The notes: generated by a model not told the origin, from the sequence alone. A stretch of 64,000 nucleotides of DNA from an uncultured Alphaproteobacteria bacterium (GCA_944392295.1 CALXWE010000005.1:62001-126000), one strand, 5' to 3'; positions 8,491 through 18,000 are shown, counted from the stretch's first letter. Numbers and translations are program-made.

Positions 8491-8820
8491 TTATAATCTT
8501 TTCCAGGTGCGTTGTTTGTTTTTTTCTTCTTTATCACGAAATGCCTGTTCCAAATCAATACCGTGCATATTGGCAAGCGAGCAGATGTAAATAAAAACGT
8601 CTGCCAGCTCTTCGGCTACATCGCCGACTTTAGAGCCGGAACCGATTGAACCGGTTTTGGAGTTTTTTCTGACCGCCGAGATAACCTCTCCGCACTCTTC
8701 GGCAAACAAGCAGCATTCATAAAATTTATCAGTGGTGTTAAAACCGCGTTCCTGCTTCATTTTAGCAACATATTGCTGAAAATCTTGTAAGGTAGGTTTT
8801 TCTTTAAGGGTGAGAGTCAT
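8491..8820 (-). CDS. MazG-like NTP pyrophosphohydrolase
   Basis: A 109-residue all-alpha protein with the MazG/RS21-C6 signature: EECGE (helix 1) and EELADVFIY (helix 2), together the EExxE...ExxD Mg site. Such enzymes convert NTPs or dNTPs, often non-canonical, to NMP and PPi as housecleaning. Its start lies 17 bp from the stop of bamE on the same strand, so the two may be co-transcribed. Its own terminator follows. Confidence 0.85.
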   Translation of the reverse strand: MTLTLKEKPTLQDFQQYVAKMKQERGFNTTDKFYECCLFAEECGEVISAVRKNSKTGSIGSGSKVGDVAEELADVFIYICSLANMHGIDLEQAFRDKEEKNKQRTWKRL

Positions 8821-8836
8821 TTAAAAATCCCTAAAT

Positions 8837-9301
8837 TTATAATCCGCCGTTAGAAGTAGATGAAGGAGAAATCGGCATGTAAGCGCCTACGCCTCCGAAG
8901 TATTTGCGGAAAAAGCCGATTTTATGCCCCGGAGTAGGGGTTGCTGTTTGATCTATGGCAATATCGCGACCGTCGGCTTTATCGTAAGTGGTTATTTTTT
9001 CAACTTTATTTTGGTTATCAAAAGTTATGGCCAAAACATCTCGGTTAACTTCCTGAGGTTCAAAAAAAGCCACTTTTTTGAGCGTTGAAGACATATAGAT
9101 CCAAGTATTTCCGTCAAAAGAAGTAACCGATGAAGGCGAGCCCAAAATTTGCTGTACTTCGGCGCGCGATTGTCCGGCCTTTACCTGAGCTATTTTTTCT
9201 TGGGAGGGCATATTCCCGTTATGAGTTAAAAAAATATCACTGGAGCAGGCTCCGAGCGAAAGAGAAATAAAACTTAACAAAACTAATTTGCGTATTGACA
9301 T
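8837..9301 (-). CDS. bamE: Outer membrane assembly factor BamE (SmpA/OmlA) lipoprotein
   Basis: A 154-residue lipoprotein: signal peptide with lipobox LGAC (Cys19), then KAGQSRAEVQQILGSPS, the hallmark BamE segment, and NTWIYMSS. It is a periplasmic-face lipoprotein of the BAM complex that inserts beta-barrel proteins such as the LptD encoded at 57431. It diverges from the DUF177-rpmF-plsX cluster, an arrangement common in Alphaproteobacteria. The tail after about residue 120 is lineage-specific. Confidence 0.9.
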   Translation of the reverse strand: MSIRKLVLLSFISLSLGACSSDIFLTHNGNMPSQEKIAQVKAGQSRAEVQQILGSPSSVTSFDGNTWIYMSSTLKKVAFFEPQEVNRDVLAITFDNQNKVEKITTYDKADGRDIAIDQTATPTPGHKIGFFRKYFGGVGAYMPISPSSTSNGGL

Positions 9302-9362
9302 CGCTTAATCCTTTAACGATTATAAATTCATTAACCAAGTTTATAACACAGGGAATTTTTTA

Positions 9363-9881
9363 ATGCAAAAAGATTTTTCGTATCCTCTGAAAATTGATGA
9401 ATTAAATCAACAAGAGCAACACCATCATCTATCAGCCAATGCAGAACAATGTAAGACATTAACCTCGATTTTACAAGTTGAGGATGTTAAAAGTTTTACA
9501 GCTGATATTTATCTTAAATTAAATTTACGTGAGCATCGTTTGGATGTATGGGGTACGGTAAACGCCGAGCTTGAATTAAAAAGCGTAGTATCGTTGGAAA
9601 ATTTTGTAAAGAACTACAGCTCAGAGTTTAGTTATTACTATGATACCAAAGCAACATATAAAGATATCAGGGATATGGAGCCCGGTATTTATGATGAAAT
9701 ACCCGATATTATTGAAAACGGCGAAATAGATTTAGGTAACATTGCCATAGAGCAGTTGGCTTTGGTGATGGAAGATTATCCGCGTCAAGAAGGCGAGAAG
9801 TTTGAGTTTGTAAGCGAGTTTGATGAAGAGACTGACCGTCAAAACAATCCGTTTGCGGTTTTAGCAAAGCTTAAAAAATAA
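9363..9881 (+). CDS. DUF177 (YceD-like) protein
   Basis: A 172-residue acidic protein immediately upstream of rpmF. The position and the C-terminal DDUF177-like layout (IDLGNIAIEQLALVMEDYPR) identify the YceD family, which sits before rpmF across most bacteria and has been linked to 23S rRNA maturation. The Cys pair found in many members is not evident. The final NNPFAVLAKLKK block is the usual alphaproteobacterial C-terminus. Confidence 0.85.
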   Translation: MQKDFSYPLKIDELNQQEQHHHLSANAEQCKTLTSILQVEDVKSFTADIYLKLNLREHRLDVWGTVNAELELKSVVSLENFVKNYSSEFSYYYDTKATYKDIRDMEPGIYDEIPDIIENGEIDLGNIAIEQLALVMEDYPRQEGEKFEFVSEFDEETDRQNNPFAVLAKLKK

Positions 9882-10041
9882 ACAAAGTGTAAAAAAGTCT
9901 TGCAAATAAAGAAAAAATTATATAAAAGCACAACTAACAAGTCCGGCGGATAATTTTTCTTGCATTTAAAATAAAAGTGCATTAATAATAACGCCTGAAT
10001 AAGTTGTTGTAATAATAACATTTTAGTAAAAGAGAAGAAAA

Positions 10042-10230
10042 ATGGCTACACCAAAGAAGAAAACATCAAAATCACGTCGCGACATGCGCCGTTCTCATGA
10101 TGCATTAAAGTCAAATGCATATCAAGAATGCCCGAACTGCGGCGAATTGAAGAGACCTCATAATGTATGCCCTAAATGCGGCCAATATGACGGTAAAGAA
10201 ATTGTTGCTCAAAAGGCAGACAAAGAATAA
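10042..10230 (+). CDS. rpmF: Ribosomal protein bL32
   Basis: A 62-residue basic protein. N-terminal [18 protein letters not shown] and the Zn-ribbon [18 protein letters not shown] are diagnostic of bL32 in its zinc-binding (C+) form. It precedes plsX by 16 bp, the conserved link of ribosome and phospholipid synthesis. Confidence 0.97.
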   Translation: MATPKKKTSKSRRDMRRSHDALKSNAYQECPNCGELKRPHNVCPKCGQYDGKEIVAQKADKE

Positions 10231-10246
10231 ATAAAACAACATAAAT

Positions 10247-11311
10247 ATGGAGCAGGTTTTGTCTGAAAATAATCTGGTCATATCTGTAGACGCAATGGGG
10301 GGAGATAAATCCCCCCAGGTCGTAATAGAAGGGTTGGCAATAGCGGCCAAAAGCAATCGAGATATACGTTTTTTAGTATTCGGAGATGAAGAGCAGGTAG
10401 AAGCCGAGCTCAAGAAATATCCGATATTAAAGGATGTATGCGAGCTAAGGCACTCACCTGAGATGGTTCATAATGAAGATAAACCTTCGCAAGTTATTCG
10501 TAACAAAAACACCAGCATGTATCAGGCAATAGATGCTGTCCGTCAGGGCGAAGCTCAAGCCGTAGTTTCGGCTGGCAACACCGGAGCTTTAATGGCTATT
10601 TCCAAAATGCTGTTAAAGACCATTCAAAAGATACATCGTCCGGCAATTGTAAGCATAATGCCGCATCGTTACGGTAAGTACGTAATGCTTGATTTAGGAG
10701 CCAATACCGAATGCAGCGCTGTTAACTTAGCAGAATTTGCGGTTATGGGTAATGTTTTAGCCAAACATGCTTTGGGTATAGATAAACCCAGAATAGCTTT
10801 GTTAAACATCGGTGCTGAAGAAATGAAAGGTAAAGAAGAGATTCGCCATGCGGCACAGATGATAAGAAATTCATCTATGGATATAGACTTCATCGGCTAT
10901 ATCGAGCCGCATGAAATACCGTTCGGTAAAGCCGATGTTGTAGTTGCCGACGGCTTTACGGGCAATGTGGCATTAAAATCTACCGAAGGCACGGCAAAAC
11001 TTATAAGAAGTATGGTAAAAGATGCAGTTAAGAGCTCGCTTTTAGCAATGCTCGGTTTGCCTTTTATGTATTTTGCCATGAGAAAAATCAGCAAGACCAT
11101 GAATCCGAAATTATATAACGGAGCTATGTTTGTAGGCTTAAACGGATTATCGGTAAAGAGCCATGGTGGAACGGATGCGTTTGGTTTTTCGGTAGCGATT
11201 AACAATGCAGCCAAACTTGTAAGACAAAACTTTGTGGCGACCATAAAAGAAGAGCTTGAACATATTGATTTAGATGAAATTTCGCAGGATATTTTCTATG
11301 AAGTGTATTAG
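10247..11311 (+). CDS. plsX: Phosphate acyltransferase PlsX
   Basis: A 354-residue soluble enzyme converting acyl-ACP to acyl-phosphate, the donor for PlsY in phosphatidic acid synthesis. ISVDAMGGDKSP at the N-terminus, NTGALMAISK and VVADGFTGNVALK are diagnostic. ATG 10247 has no clear SD and is 16 bp after rpmF, so translation may depend on rpmF. The 3' end overlaps fabH by 14 bp. Confidence 0.96.
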   Translation: MEQVLSENNLVISVDAMGGDKSPQVVIEGLAIAAKSNRDIRFLVFGDEEQVEAELKKYPILKDVCELRHSPEMVHNEDKPSQVIRNKNTSMYQAIDAVRQGEAQAVVSAGNTGALMAISKMLLKTIQKIHRPAIVSIMPHRYGKYVMLDLGANTECSAVNLAEFAVMGNVLAKHALGIDKPRIALLNIGAEEMKGKEEIRHAAQMIRNSSMDIDFIGYIEPHEIPFGKADVVVADGFTGNVALKSTEGTAKLIRSMVKDAVKSSLLAMLGLPFMYFAMRKISKTMNPKLYNGAMFVGLNGLSVKSHGGTDAFGFSVAINNAAKLVRQNFVATIKEELEHIDLDEISQDIFYEVY

Positions 11312-12275
11312 ATCTGAAATTATCGGATGGGGACATTATTTACCCGCCAAAGTATTAACCAATGATGATTTATCAAAAATGGTAGACACCAATGACGAGT
11401 GGATTAGTACTCGTACGGGCATAAAAGTTCGTCATATTGCCGAAGGTGAAACCACGGCTGATTTGTCGGTTAAAGCCAGCCAGATGGCTTTAAAAAGGGC
11501 CGGATTAGATATTAAAGATATAGATTTAATCGTAACCGGTACTTTAACACCGGATAACACTACCCCTTCGGTTTCAGCCAAAATAAGCGGTATGATGGGT
11601 GCTCGTCTTGGTATCCCTACATTTGACGTTGCTGCGGCTTGCTCAGGTTTTGCCTATGCTTTAACAGTTGCTGATAATATGATAAGATTAGGTCAGGTCA
11701 AAACAGCTTTGGTAATAGGGGCTGAAACTTTATCCAATGTAGTTGACTGGACAGACCGCAATACTTGCGTTTTATTCGGTGACGGAGCCGGAGCAGTTGT
11801 TTTAAGAGCTAAAGAAGGTGATGGAACTTCCCAAGATACGGGTATTTTAAGCACCAAGTTGTATTCTGACGGTTCTCAGTATAACAGTTTGTATGTTTCC
11901 GGCGGAGTCGCCACCACCAAAACCGCAGGTTTTGTGGTTATGAACGGTAAGGAAGTATTTAAGTTTGCAGTAGGCGCCTTAAGTGAAGCTTCCGAATGGG
12001 TTATGCAAGATGCCGGTGTCAGTGTTGAAGATGTTGATTGGTTATTACCTCACCAGGCTAATATCCGTATTATCGAAGGCGTTGGTCACAAGCTCGGTAT
12101 GCCTGAAGAAAAAGTTATTGTAACCGTTGATCACCACGGTAATACGTCGGCAGCATCAATCCCGTTGGCTTTATCCGAGTCTATGGAGTCGGGCAAAATC
12201 AAAAAAGGCGATTTGGTAGTTATCAGCGCCATGGGTGCCGGTTTTACTTGGGGCGGTATTTTGGTTCGTATCTAA
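11298..12275 (+). CDS. fabH: Beta-ketoacyl-ACP synthase III
   Basis: A 325-residue KAS III that condenses acetyl-CoA with malonyl-ACP to start fatty acid synthesis. The start is ATG 11298 with AGGAT upstream, inside the plsX coding end; an in-frame ATG at 11274 would add eight unrelated residues. The triad is intact: Cys115 in AAACSGFAYA, His in LLPHQANIRI and Asn in HHGNTSAAS. Forms an operon with plsX. Confidence 0.97.
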   Translation: MKCIRSEIIGWGHYLPAKVLTNDDLSKMVDTNDEWISTRTGIKVRHIAEGETTADLSVKASQMALKRAGLDIKDIDLIVTGTLTPDNTTPSVSAKISGMMGARLGIPTFDVAAACSGFAYALTVADNMIRLGQVKTALVIGAETLSNVVDWTDRNTCVLFGDGAGAVVLRAKEGDGTSQDTGILSTKLYSDGSQYNSLYVSGGVATTKTAGFVVMNGKEVFKFAVGALSEASEWVMQDAGVSVEDVDWLLPHQANIRIIEGVGHKLGMPEEKVIVTVDHHGNTSAASIPLALSESMESGKIKKGDLVVISAMGAGFTWGGILVRI

Positions 12276-12318
12276 AAAGTCTGCAATTAAAAAAATTGTG
12301 AACGAAAATTTTACGGGC

Positions 12319-12346
12319 TTGAGGTTTGCCTTAGACCTGCTATAAG
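12319..12346 (+). promoter_or_regulatory. Probable sigma-70 promoter for ihfA-merR
   Basis: TTGAGG and TATAAG are separated by 16 bp in the 117-bp gap after fabH. The spacer carries a small dyad (AGGT...ACCT). It would drive ihfA and merR independently of the fatty acid genes. Confidence 0.45.
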
Positions 12347-12392
12347 TAAAAAATCGAACAAACAAATTATAACTAAAAGTTAAGGAAGGAAA

Positions 12393-12677
12393 ATGAAAAC
12401 TATTACACGTGCAGATGTTGCAGAAACAATATATGAAGAAATCGGTCTTTCTCGTAAAGATTCCGGCGATATCTTAGATATGATGATAAATGAAATAAAA
12501 GCCGAATTGATTTCCGGTAAAGATGTTAAGCTTTCATCTTTCGGAACATTATCATTACGCAAGAAAAATCCGCGTATGGGTCGTAACCCGAAAACCGGTG
12601 TTGAAGCCGAAATTTCTGCTCGTACGGTAATATCATTTAAGCCTTCGCAAAACTTGCGTAAATCAATAAACGCTTAA
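12393..12677 (+). CDS. ihfA: Integration host factor subunit alpha
   Basis: A 94-residue HU/IHF-fold protein with [30 protein letters not shown] and the DNA-arm block [19 protein letters not shown] followed by FKPSQNLR identify IHF-alpha rather than HU. It bends DNA as a heterodimer with the IHF-beta at 42204. Position between fabH and a merR gene is typical of Alphaproteobacteria. Confidence 0.92.
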   Translation: MKTITRADVAETIYEEIGLSRKDSGDILDMMINEIKAELISGKDVKLSSFGTLSLRKKNPRMGRNPKTGVEAEISARTVISFKPSQNLRKSINA

Positions 12678-12691
12678 TTACGGGGGTAAGC

Positions 12692-13120
12692 ATGGTTGTC
12701 AACAAATCTAAAGCAGCATTTCGGACCATAGCCGAGGTTGCGGAAGAATTGGGAGTGGCAACCCATGTTTTGCGTTTTTGGGAGACTAAATTCCCGCAAA
12801 TTAAGCCGATGAAAGCCGGCGGCGGCAGACGTTACTATCGCCCGGATGATGTTGAAATTGTTAAGCTTATTAAAGAGTTTTTGTACGATAAGCGCTATAC
12901 CATTGAAGGTGTGCAAAAACTGTTTAAGGATAAAGGCATTAAGGCAATTTTGGGCGGTGAGATTCAAAAAGATTTTTTTGAAACCGGCGATTCTGATGAA
13001 CCGGCAAGCGTAGAAGTCAAAGAAGTAGAAGTCTTCAGTTTAACAGATAAACAGCGCAACCTGTTAAATGAAGCCAAAGCCGAACTTTCGGAAGTTTATC
13101 AAGTTTTGTCGGCAAAATAA
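12692..13120 (+). CDS. MerR-family transcriptional regulator
   Basis: A 142-residue regulator following ihfA by 14 bp. Residues about 8-75 form the winged HTH ([46 protein letters not shown]). The C-terminal part is short and acidic, without effector-binding Cys. This is the conserved alphaproteobacterial ihfA-linked MerR protein of unknown target. It is not an obvious candidate for the MerR-type sites at 1136 and 2464. Confidence 0.88.
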   Translation: MVVNKSKAAFRTIAEVAEELGVATHVLRFWETKFPQIKPMKAGGGRRYYRPDDVEIVKLIKEFLYDKRYTIEGVQKLFKDKGIKAILGGEIQKDFFETGDSDEPASVEVKEVEVFSLTDKQRNLLNEAKAELSEVYQVLSAK

Positions 13121-13140
13121 TTTAATACATAAGTTAAACA

Positions 13141-13174
13141 AAAGCCCTTTCTGTTACAAGAAAGGGCTTTTTGT
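13141..13174. terminator. bidirectional hairpin terminator
   Basis: AAAGCCCTTTCT pairs with AGAAAGGGCTTT, followed by a T run; between merR and the convergent 13189-13593 gene. Confidence 0.9.
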
Positions 13175-13188
13175 TTTACGTATTTTTT

Positions 13189-13593
13189 TTACGAAGGCAT
13201 AGGCACTTCGTAAAATTTAATCGGAAAGAGCTTTCTTAATTTTTTCAGCTCTTTTTGCATTTTCACACGTCTTGATAAATAAAACAAGACATATGCAACA
13301 AGAGAGGCGCCTCCGACGACGAGACATTCCTTAACCGGCAGAAATATCATCGCCAGCAGAGAACAAGTTATTATTGCCGACGAAAATAAAATAACTCCGG
13401 TGGTCAGATATCTGAGATTTTCTCTTATCTCAAGCTGTTGCCTAAGGGGCACCCATTTTTCTTCGGTCTCGGTAAAGAAAACCGAATTTTGAAATATATG
13501 CCCGATAGGAGCTCCCATTTGTCTCGGAGTAAACCCTTTAGAGTTAGCAAACTTCTGCTCAGCTCTACTAATTATCTGCTCAAAATAATCCAT
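13189..13593 (-). CDS. Two-TM membrane protein, unknown
   Basis: A 134-residue protein from ATG 13593 (an upstream TTG at 13614 is possible; neither has an SD). Residues 1-55 are soluble and contain a GFTPRQMGAPIGHIFQN segment; two adjacent hydrophobic helices (about 58-80 and 84-106) form a hairpin, followed by a basic KMQKELKKLRKLF segment. No family recognised. One of several small genes in this window that lack a ribosome binding site. Confidence 0.6.
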   Translation of the reverse strand: MDYFEQIISRAEQKFANSKGFTPRQMGAPIGHIFQNSVFFTETEEKWVPLRQQLEIRENLRYLTTGVILFSSAIITCSLLAMIFLPVKECLVVGGASLVAYVLFYLSRRVKMQKELKKLRKLFPIKFYEVPMPS

Positions 13594-13718
13594 AATTGTA
13601 AATTTATTTGACAAAATTATAGCATTAAAAAGACAAAAGTCAATAATGATAATTAAAAATAGTAAGATGTTGCAAAATCAAATACCAAGCTTACATATAA
13701 AGAGATTAAGGATATGCA

Positions 13719-14213
13719 ATGATACTGGTAAATGATAAAATGCAATCAGGCTATGGCTACGAGCTTCAAGAGGAAGAGGGCTGTAATTTTGCGCCCGATT
13801 TCAAGCCGGAATTAACCCCGCAAGAGATGTTGGAACTTGGAGTATTTGAAGGTCATTATCTCAATGACTGCCAAGATGAATTTCCGTCATCTTGGTTTGT
13901 AAGGGCTAAACTTTCATTATCAAAGCCCGATATCAGGTGTAATTGTTTTAAGGTAAAATCGCGTTTATCGTTATATGAGTGGCAGCAAAAAGGGTGGATA
14001 TATCAGCCCGATGTCAGGGGTTGGTTTCAGTGGTATTGCCGTTATTATATGGGTAGAAGAATTCCCACCGTTGATGCCTTGCAAATTAAGAGGTGGAAGG
14101 CATTTAAAAGACATAAGGCGCAAATAGAAAAAAATTGCAAAATGTTTGATTTTGAATGTCGGCAAAAACAAAGGCAAGCCTTATTGCAGTGGGCATATAA
14201 TCCTTTTTTTTAA
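13719..14213 (+). CDS. Conserved aromatic-rich protein, unknown
   Basis: A 164-residue soluble protein with SD AAGGAT and unusually many Trp, Tyr and Cys. Conserved-looking blocks are PSSWFVRAKLSLSKPDIRCN, GWFQWYCRYYMGRR and a C-terminal RQKQRQALLQWAY. I associate this pattern with an uncharacterised protein found in diverse bacteria but cannot name a function. Single gene ahead of glgX. Confidence 0.65.
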   Translation: MILVNDKMQSGYGYELQEEEGCNFAPDFKPELTPQEMLELGVFEGHYLNDCQDEFPSSWFVRAKLSLSKPDIRCNCFKVKSRLSLYEWQQKGWIYQPDVRGWFQWYCRYYMGRRIPTVDALQIKRWKAFKRHKAQIEKNCKMFDFECRQKQRQALLQWAYNPFF

Positions 14214-14237
14214 ATTAAAAAATAAGTTATAAATAAG

Positions 14238-14266
14238 TTGCTATTTAGGTTTAAATAGGTTACCAT
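14238..14266 (+). promoter_or_regulatory. glgX promoter with inverted repeat in spacer
   Basis: TTGCTA and TACCAT are 17 bp apart. CTATTTA-GGTT-TAAATAG (14241-14258) is a perfect inverted repeat that fills the spacer, a likely repressor site. The SD AAGGAC lies just before ATG 14297. Confidence 0.55.
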
Positions 14267-14296
14267 TAGACAAAATAATTTATTAAGGACTACATC

Positions 14297-16405
14297 ATGG
14301 CAAAAAGACCGTCTTTCGGAGCTTTATATACACCGAATAATACTGTGTTCAGAGTAGCCTCGGAGCACGCCGAGCGTATGGAATTATGTTTATTTTCAGC
14401 CGATGAAAAGCACGAGCAGAAAATTCCCATGGAAAGGGAAGGTTCGGTTTGGCAAGCTGAACTTAAAGGCATCAAACCTGGGCAAAAATATGGGTATCGA
14501 GCCTATGGAGAATATAATCCGCAAGAAGGTTTATTTTTTAATGCGCACAAATTAGCCATGGACCCTTACGCTTTGGAAGTTTCAACAAGTTTTAAAAAAT
14601 GGCGTGCCGAAGAATTGAGTGTTGAAAACAATATGGATTCGGCACATATTATGCCCAAAGCGGTGGTAGTTGATATACAAAGCATTTTTGATGAAGAAAA
14701 GTATCCATATTTAAGCAGTCGTCCGCATTTTGGCATTGGCGAAAACAGCATATATGAGACGCATATTAAAAATTTTTCAAAATTAAATCATGAGTTGGCA
14801 GAATTTAAGCGTGGTCGGCTGGCAGCTTTGGCTGATGATTGGAGCATTAAATATTTTAAAGAACTTGGGGTTAATAATATTGAGTTAATGCCGATAAATC
14901 CGACGTGCCCGGGTCGCCAGATACCTGAGATTGAAGGTCGCACAGACAGTTGGGGCTATAATCCGTATTGTTATTTTGCAATAGATCCGCGCTATGGCAA
15001 TTTAGCTGATTTAGCCGCGGTTGTTAACAAGCTGCATCAAAACGGTATAAAAGTAACGGTCGATGCGGTATTTAATCACACCGGCGAACATGCCGCATTA
15101 GGGTACTGGAACCGCGCCTTATCGTTCAAATTACTAGATAGCCCCAATTATTATCGTTCTGCCGGAGACAACAAGTCAGACTATATGAATACAACCGGTT
15201 GCCATAACAATTTTAATCTGGATAGCCGTTTAGGTCATCAAATTTTGCACGATTACATAAACCATATGTATTTGCTTGGTTTTGACGGCATAAGGTGGGA
15301 TTTAGGCGGAGATAATGCGCTTGATAATTACGGACGTTTTCAAGATAACGGCGCCTTTATTCAAGAGTTACGATATGCCAGCGAAAAACTTAATATGGAG
15401 ATGTACGTTGAACCATGGAGCGCCATGGGCGGAAACTTTACGGGGCGGTTTGCCAATTTAATACCCGGAGTTAAGGAATGGAGCGATAAACGCCGTGATT
15501 TTACGGCCGATTTTTTCAGTTCGCGCGAGAACGTGGCAGGCGAGTTTGGTAATCAGGTATCGGGCTCGGCGATTACCGACGTTAAAAACGGCAAAAGTGC
15601 GGTGGTAGGTACCGCGTTTACTCACGACGGCTTTAGCCTGGTGGGAGCTTTTAAGCACCCCAAAGATACCACGCCTAACGGAGAAGAGGGTCGCGACGGC
15701 AGTGCCGATAATTACAGAAAGTCGTATAACGATGAAGAGTTGTTCAGAAGGGCAGCCAGTGCCGCGGCGTTAAACATTTTAAGCAAGGGGATACCTCTGT
15801 TAAGAAACGGCGATGAATTAAGTTATGCCAGCCCCAACAATAACCCATACTGTATAGATGATGAGAGTGTGTGGTTAAAGTGGAAAGAGTTAGACGGTAA
15901 TGAAAAGAAACTGTTTAAGCAAATATGCCGCCTTAATGCACTGCGTCGTGAACACCCTGTTTTTACGGACTTAAGTTTATATACCGGTCAGGTAATGCAA
16001 GAAAACGGTGTTAAAGATATAACCTGGCTGCGTCCCGACAGTAGTGAAATGACGGAAAACGAATGGCGTCAACCGTTTCATAAAACAGGGGCTTATATGT
16101 TAAACGGAGCCGGTAACGGCAAGCGTAAAGCCGATGACGACTTTTTAATTATGGCATCAGGTGATAATTACTACACCATTAATTATAAGCTGCCGACCCC
16201 GCCGTCCGGAGGTAAATGGCAGTTGGTTTTAGATACGTCAAAGGGCGAGTTTGAAAAGGCGGTACAATATTTAGATTCCGGCAGCGAATATGCTTTAAAG
16301 CCGTATTCTTTTGTAATTTTAACATGCAAAAGAGAGCGTCAAGATGTGAATGAAAAACGGCTTACGGATATAATGATGCATAAAAAATCTGACCATACAC
16401 GTTAA
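14297..16405 (+). CDS. glgX: Glycogen debranching enzyme GlgX
   Basis: A 702-residue GH13 enzyme. The N-terminal beta domain (VFRVASEHAERMELCLF) is CBM48-like; the barrel carries DAVFNHTGE, FDGIRWDLGG with the nucleophile Asp, an EPWSAMGG Glu acid/base and FTHDGFSL. YLSSRPHFGIGENSIYETHIKNF is typical of GlgX/isoamylase. It cuts alpha-1,6 branches of phosphorylase-limit glycogen. The only other glycogen gene in the window is the glgA-like gene at 53366, so the pathway is scattered. Strong terminator follows. Confidence 0.93.
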   Translation: MAKRPSFGALYTPNNTVFRVASEHAERMELCLFSADEKHEQKIPMEREGSVWQAELKGIKPGQKYGYRAYGEYNPQEGLFFNAHKLAMDPYALEVSTSFKKWRAEELSVENNMDSAHIMPKAVVVDIQSIFDEEKYPYLSSRPHFGIGENSIYETHIKNFSKLNHELAEFKRGRLAALADDWSIKYFKELGVNNIELMPINPTCPGRQIPEIEGRTDSWGYNPYCYFAIDPRYGNLADLAAVVNKLHQNGIKVTVDAVFNHTGEHAALGYWNRALSFKLLDSPNYYRSAGDNKSDYMNTTGCHNNFNLDSRLGHQILHDYINHMYLLGFDGIRWDLGGDNALDNYGRFQDNGAFIQELRYASEKLNMEMYVEPWSAMGGNFTGRFANLIPGVKEWSDKRRDFTADFFSSRENVAGEFGNQVSGSAITDVKNGKSAVVGTAFTHDGFSLVGAFKHPKDTTPNGEEGRDGSADNYRKSYNDEELFRRAASAAALNILSKGIPLLRNGDELSYASPNNNPYCIDDESVWLKWKELDGNEKKLFKQICRLNALRREHPVFTDLSLYTGQVMQENGVKDITWLRPDSSEMTENEWRQPFHKTGAYMLNGAGNGKRKADDDFLIMASGDNYYTINYKLPTPPSGGKWQLVLDTSKGEFEKAVQYLDSGSEYALKPYSFVILTCKRERQDVNEKRLTDIMMHKKSDHTR

Positions 16406-16442
16406 AAAAAGGCTTGTGTTCTAATGAATACAAGCCTTTTTA
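16405..16442. terminator. bidirectional hairpin terminator
   Basis: AAAAAGGCTTGT pairs with ACAAGCCTTTTT. Confidence 0.9.
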
Positions 16443-17000
16443 TACTTCAGTACAAATCTCGGTAAAAGCGTTTTTGAAATAGGCGCTAAGCACCGTAAAT
16501 TCCGTTTCCGAGAGTTCAATTTCACGTCCGTTAACAACTCCGTCTATAAGTTTTTCTTTAAGCGAGGTGTCAAATTTTCGAGTATCTAGGGCATCTGCTG
16601 CTTTAAGCATTTCTAACAGTTGACCGAATTGACAATCGCGAAAATTGTACACAGACCGCCCAGAGGTAAGCCAAAACGCCGTACCGTGATTAAAAGAAAA
16701 GATATTGCCGTGAGTATCTTTTATCGATGAGGTGGTTATTTTTTGCAAAGCCTCAGTCAAATATAAAACACTCTGTTCGTTGGCACGATGATATACGGCG
16801 CAATATCCGGTATACGGGTCGTTTTCATTAATCTTACGATTATAGCCGTAATTGCGGAGCATTTCATCAAAAGATGAAAACTTGCTTTCAAAGTTAACAG
16901 CCTCAACAAATGATAGTCTAATCATCTGCGGCATACTTTGATACACCAGCGTTGTGTTATTCAGCGCTAACGTAGGAGAGCTTATTTTAACTTTTCTCAT
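16440..17000 (-). CDS. Unknown protein, 186 aa
   Basis: Started at ATG 17000; the open frame extends upstream but that part is AT-rich intergenic-like sequence. No SD: TTTTTAATTATA stands a few bases before the ATG, exactly as in the unrelated gene at 23565. The protein is soluble, with GYNRKINENDPYTGYCAVYH and HGTAFWLTSGRSVYNF segments. No family recognised. Confidence 0.55.
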   Translation of the reverse strand: MRKVKISSPTLALNNTTLVYQSMPQMIRLSFVEAVNFESKFSSFDEMLRNYGYNRKINENDPYTGYCAVYHRANEQSVLYLTEALQKITTSSIKDTHGNIFSFNHGTAFWLTSGRSVYNFRDCQFGQLLEMLKAADALDTRKFDTSLKEKLIDGVVNGREIELSETEFTVLSAYFKNAFTEICTEV

Positions 17001-17169
17001 ATAATTATAATTAAAAATAATCGGTAATAAAAAATAAATATCTTGAAACAAATATAAAACAATTTTCATTTTTTGGCAAGAGGTTAAGCTAAGCTACCTT
17101 GTTTACAAAGCTCAAAAAAAAGTTCTTATGCAAAAAAATTTTGTTATCATCAAAGGGAAGGGGAAAAAT

Positions 17170-17859
17170 ATGACAGACAAATTTAATGATTTAGGCTTTG
17201 CCAAACTTGATATAAGCCGTCAGGAGCGTACGGGTATGTCGGAGACCGTTTTTTGCCAAAGTAAAACCAAAGAGCAGTTGGCAAAAATATATCAATCATT
17301 TGCCAAAGAAAAGATATCGGTTTTAGGCACGCGGTGCAGTACTGAGCAGTTTGAATATGTAAGAGAGGCCGGTTTGCCGGTAGAATACAGTTCTGTTTCG
17401 CGGATAATGAAAATGTGCTTTTCTCCGGCGCATAAGTTACCCGGAAAAATAGCGGTATGCACGGGCGGGACGTCGGATTTGCCGGTAGCCGAAGAGGCAG
17501 CACAGGTAGCCGAATTTTTCGGAGCGGAAGTTGAAAGATATTTTGATGTCGGGATTTCAGGCATTCATCGTTTGTTATCTAAAATAGAACAAATCGGCTC
17601 GGCACAGGCGGTTATCTCCATTTCGGGGATGGATGGCAGTTTAAGTACGGTAATTGCCTCACAAATTAAAGCTCCGGTAATTTCGGTTCCAACCTCGGTA
17701 GGCTACGGTGCTTCATTTAACGGTTTAACGGCTCTGCTAACGATGATAAATTCCAGTGCGGAAGGAATGTCGGTGGTTAATATTGATAACGGATTCGGAG
17801 CAGGGGTACTGGCGTGCCGCATTTTGCGAATGATAGAAAGTTATAATGCTAAAAAATAA
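17170..17859 (+). CDS. larB: LarB, nickel-pincer cofactor biosynthesis (PurE-like carboxylase/hydrolase)
   Basis: A 229-residue protein started at ATG 17170, which has a GGAAGGGG SD; an ATG at 17128 would add 14 residues without support. RTGMSETVFCQSKTKEQ is the LarB N-terminal catalytic segment; CTGGTSDLPVAEEA and PTSVGYGASFNGLTALL mark the AIR-carboxylase-like core. LarB carboxylates nicotinate adenine dinucleotide as the first step to the nickel-pincer cofactor of lactate racemase. larC and larE are not in the window, so the pathway is unproven here. Confidence 0.9.
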   Translation: MTDKFNDLGFAKLDISRQERTGMSETVFCQSKTKEQLAKIYQSFAKEKISVLGTRCSTEQFEYVREAGLPVEYSSVSRIMKMCFSPAHKLPGKIAVCTGGTSDLPVAEEAAQVAEFFGAEVERYFDVGISGIHRLLSKIEQIGSAQAVISISGMDGSLSTVIASQIKAPVISVPTSVGYGASFNGLTALLTMINSSAEGMSVVNIDNGFGAGVLACRILRMIESYNAKK

Positions 17860-17924
17860 AGCAATGAAAAAAATGCAAAATAATACTTGCTTTTTGTTTG
17901 GTATTATGTAAGTTAGAGGTCAGT

Positions 17925-18000
<76 letters not shown>

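Noticed and set aside
12692..13120. The ihfA-linked MerR protein as regulator of the 1136 and 2464 promoters.
   Set aside because: Its family lacks the effector-binding Cys region, the genes are 10 kb apart and its genomic place is conserved independently; the true regulator is probably elsewhere.
17128..17169. Earlier ATG for larB.
   Set aside because: No SD upstream, whereas ATG 17170 follows GGAAGGGG.
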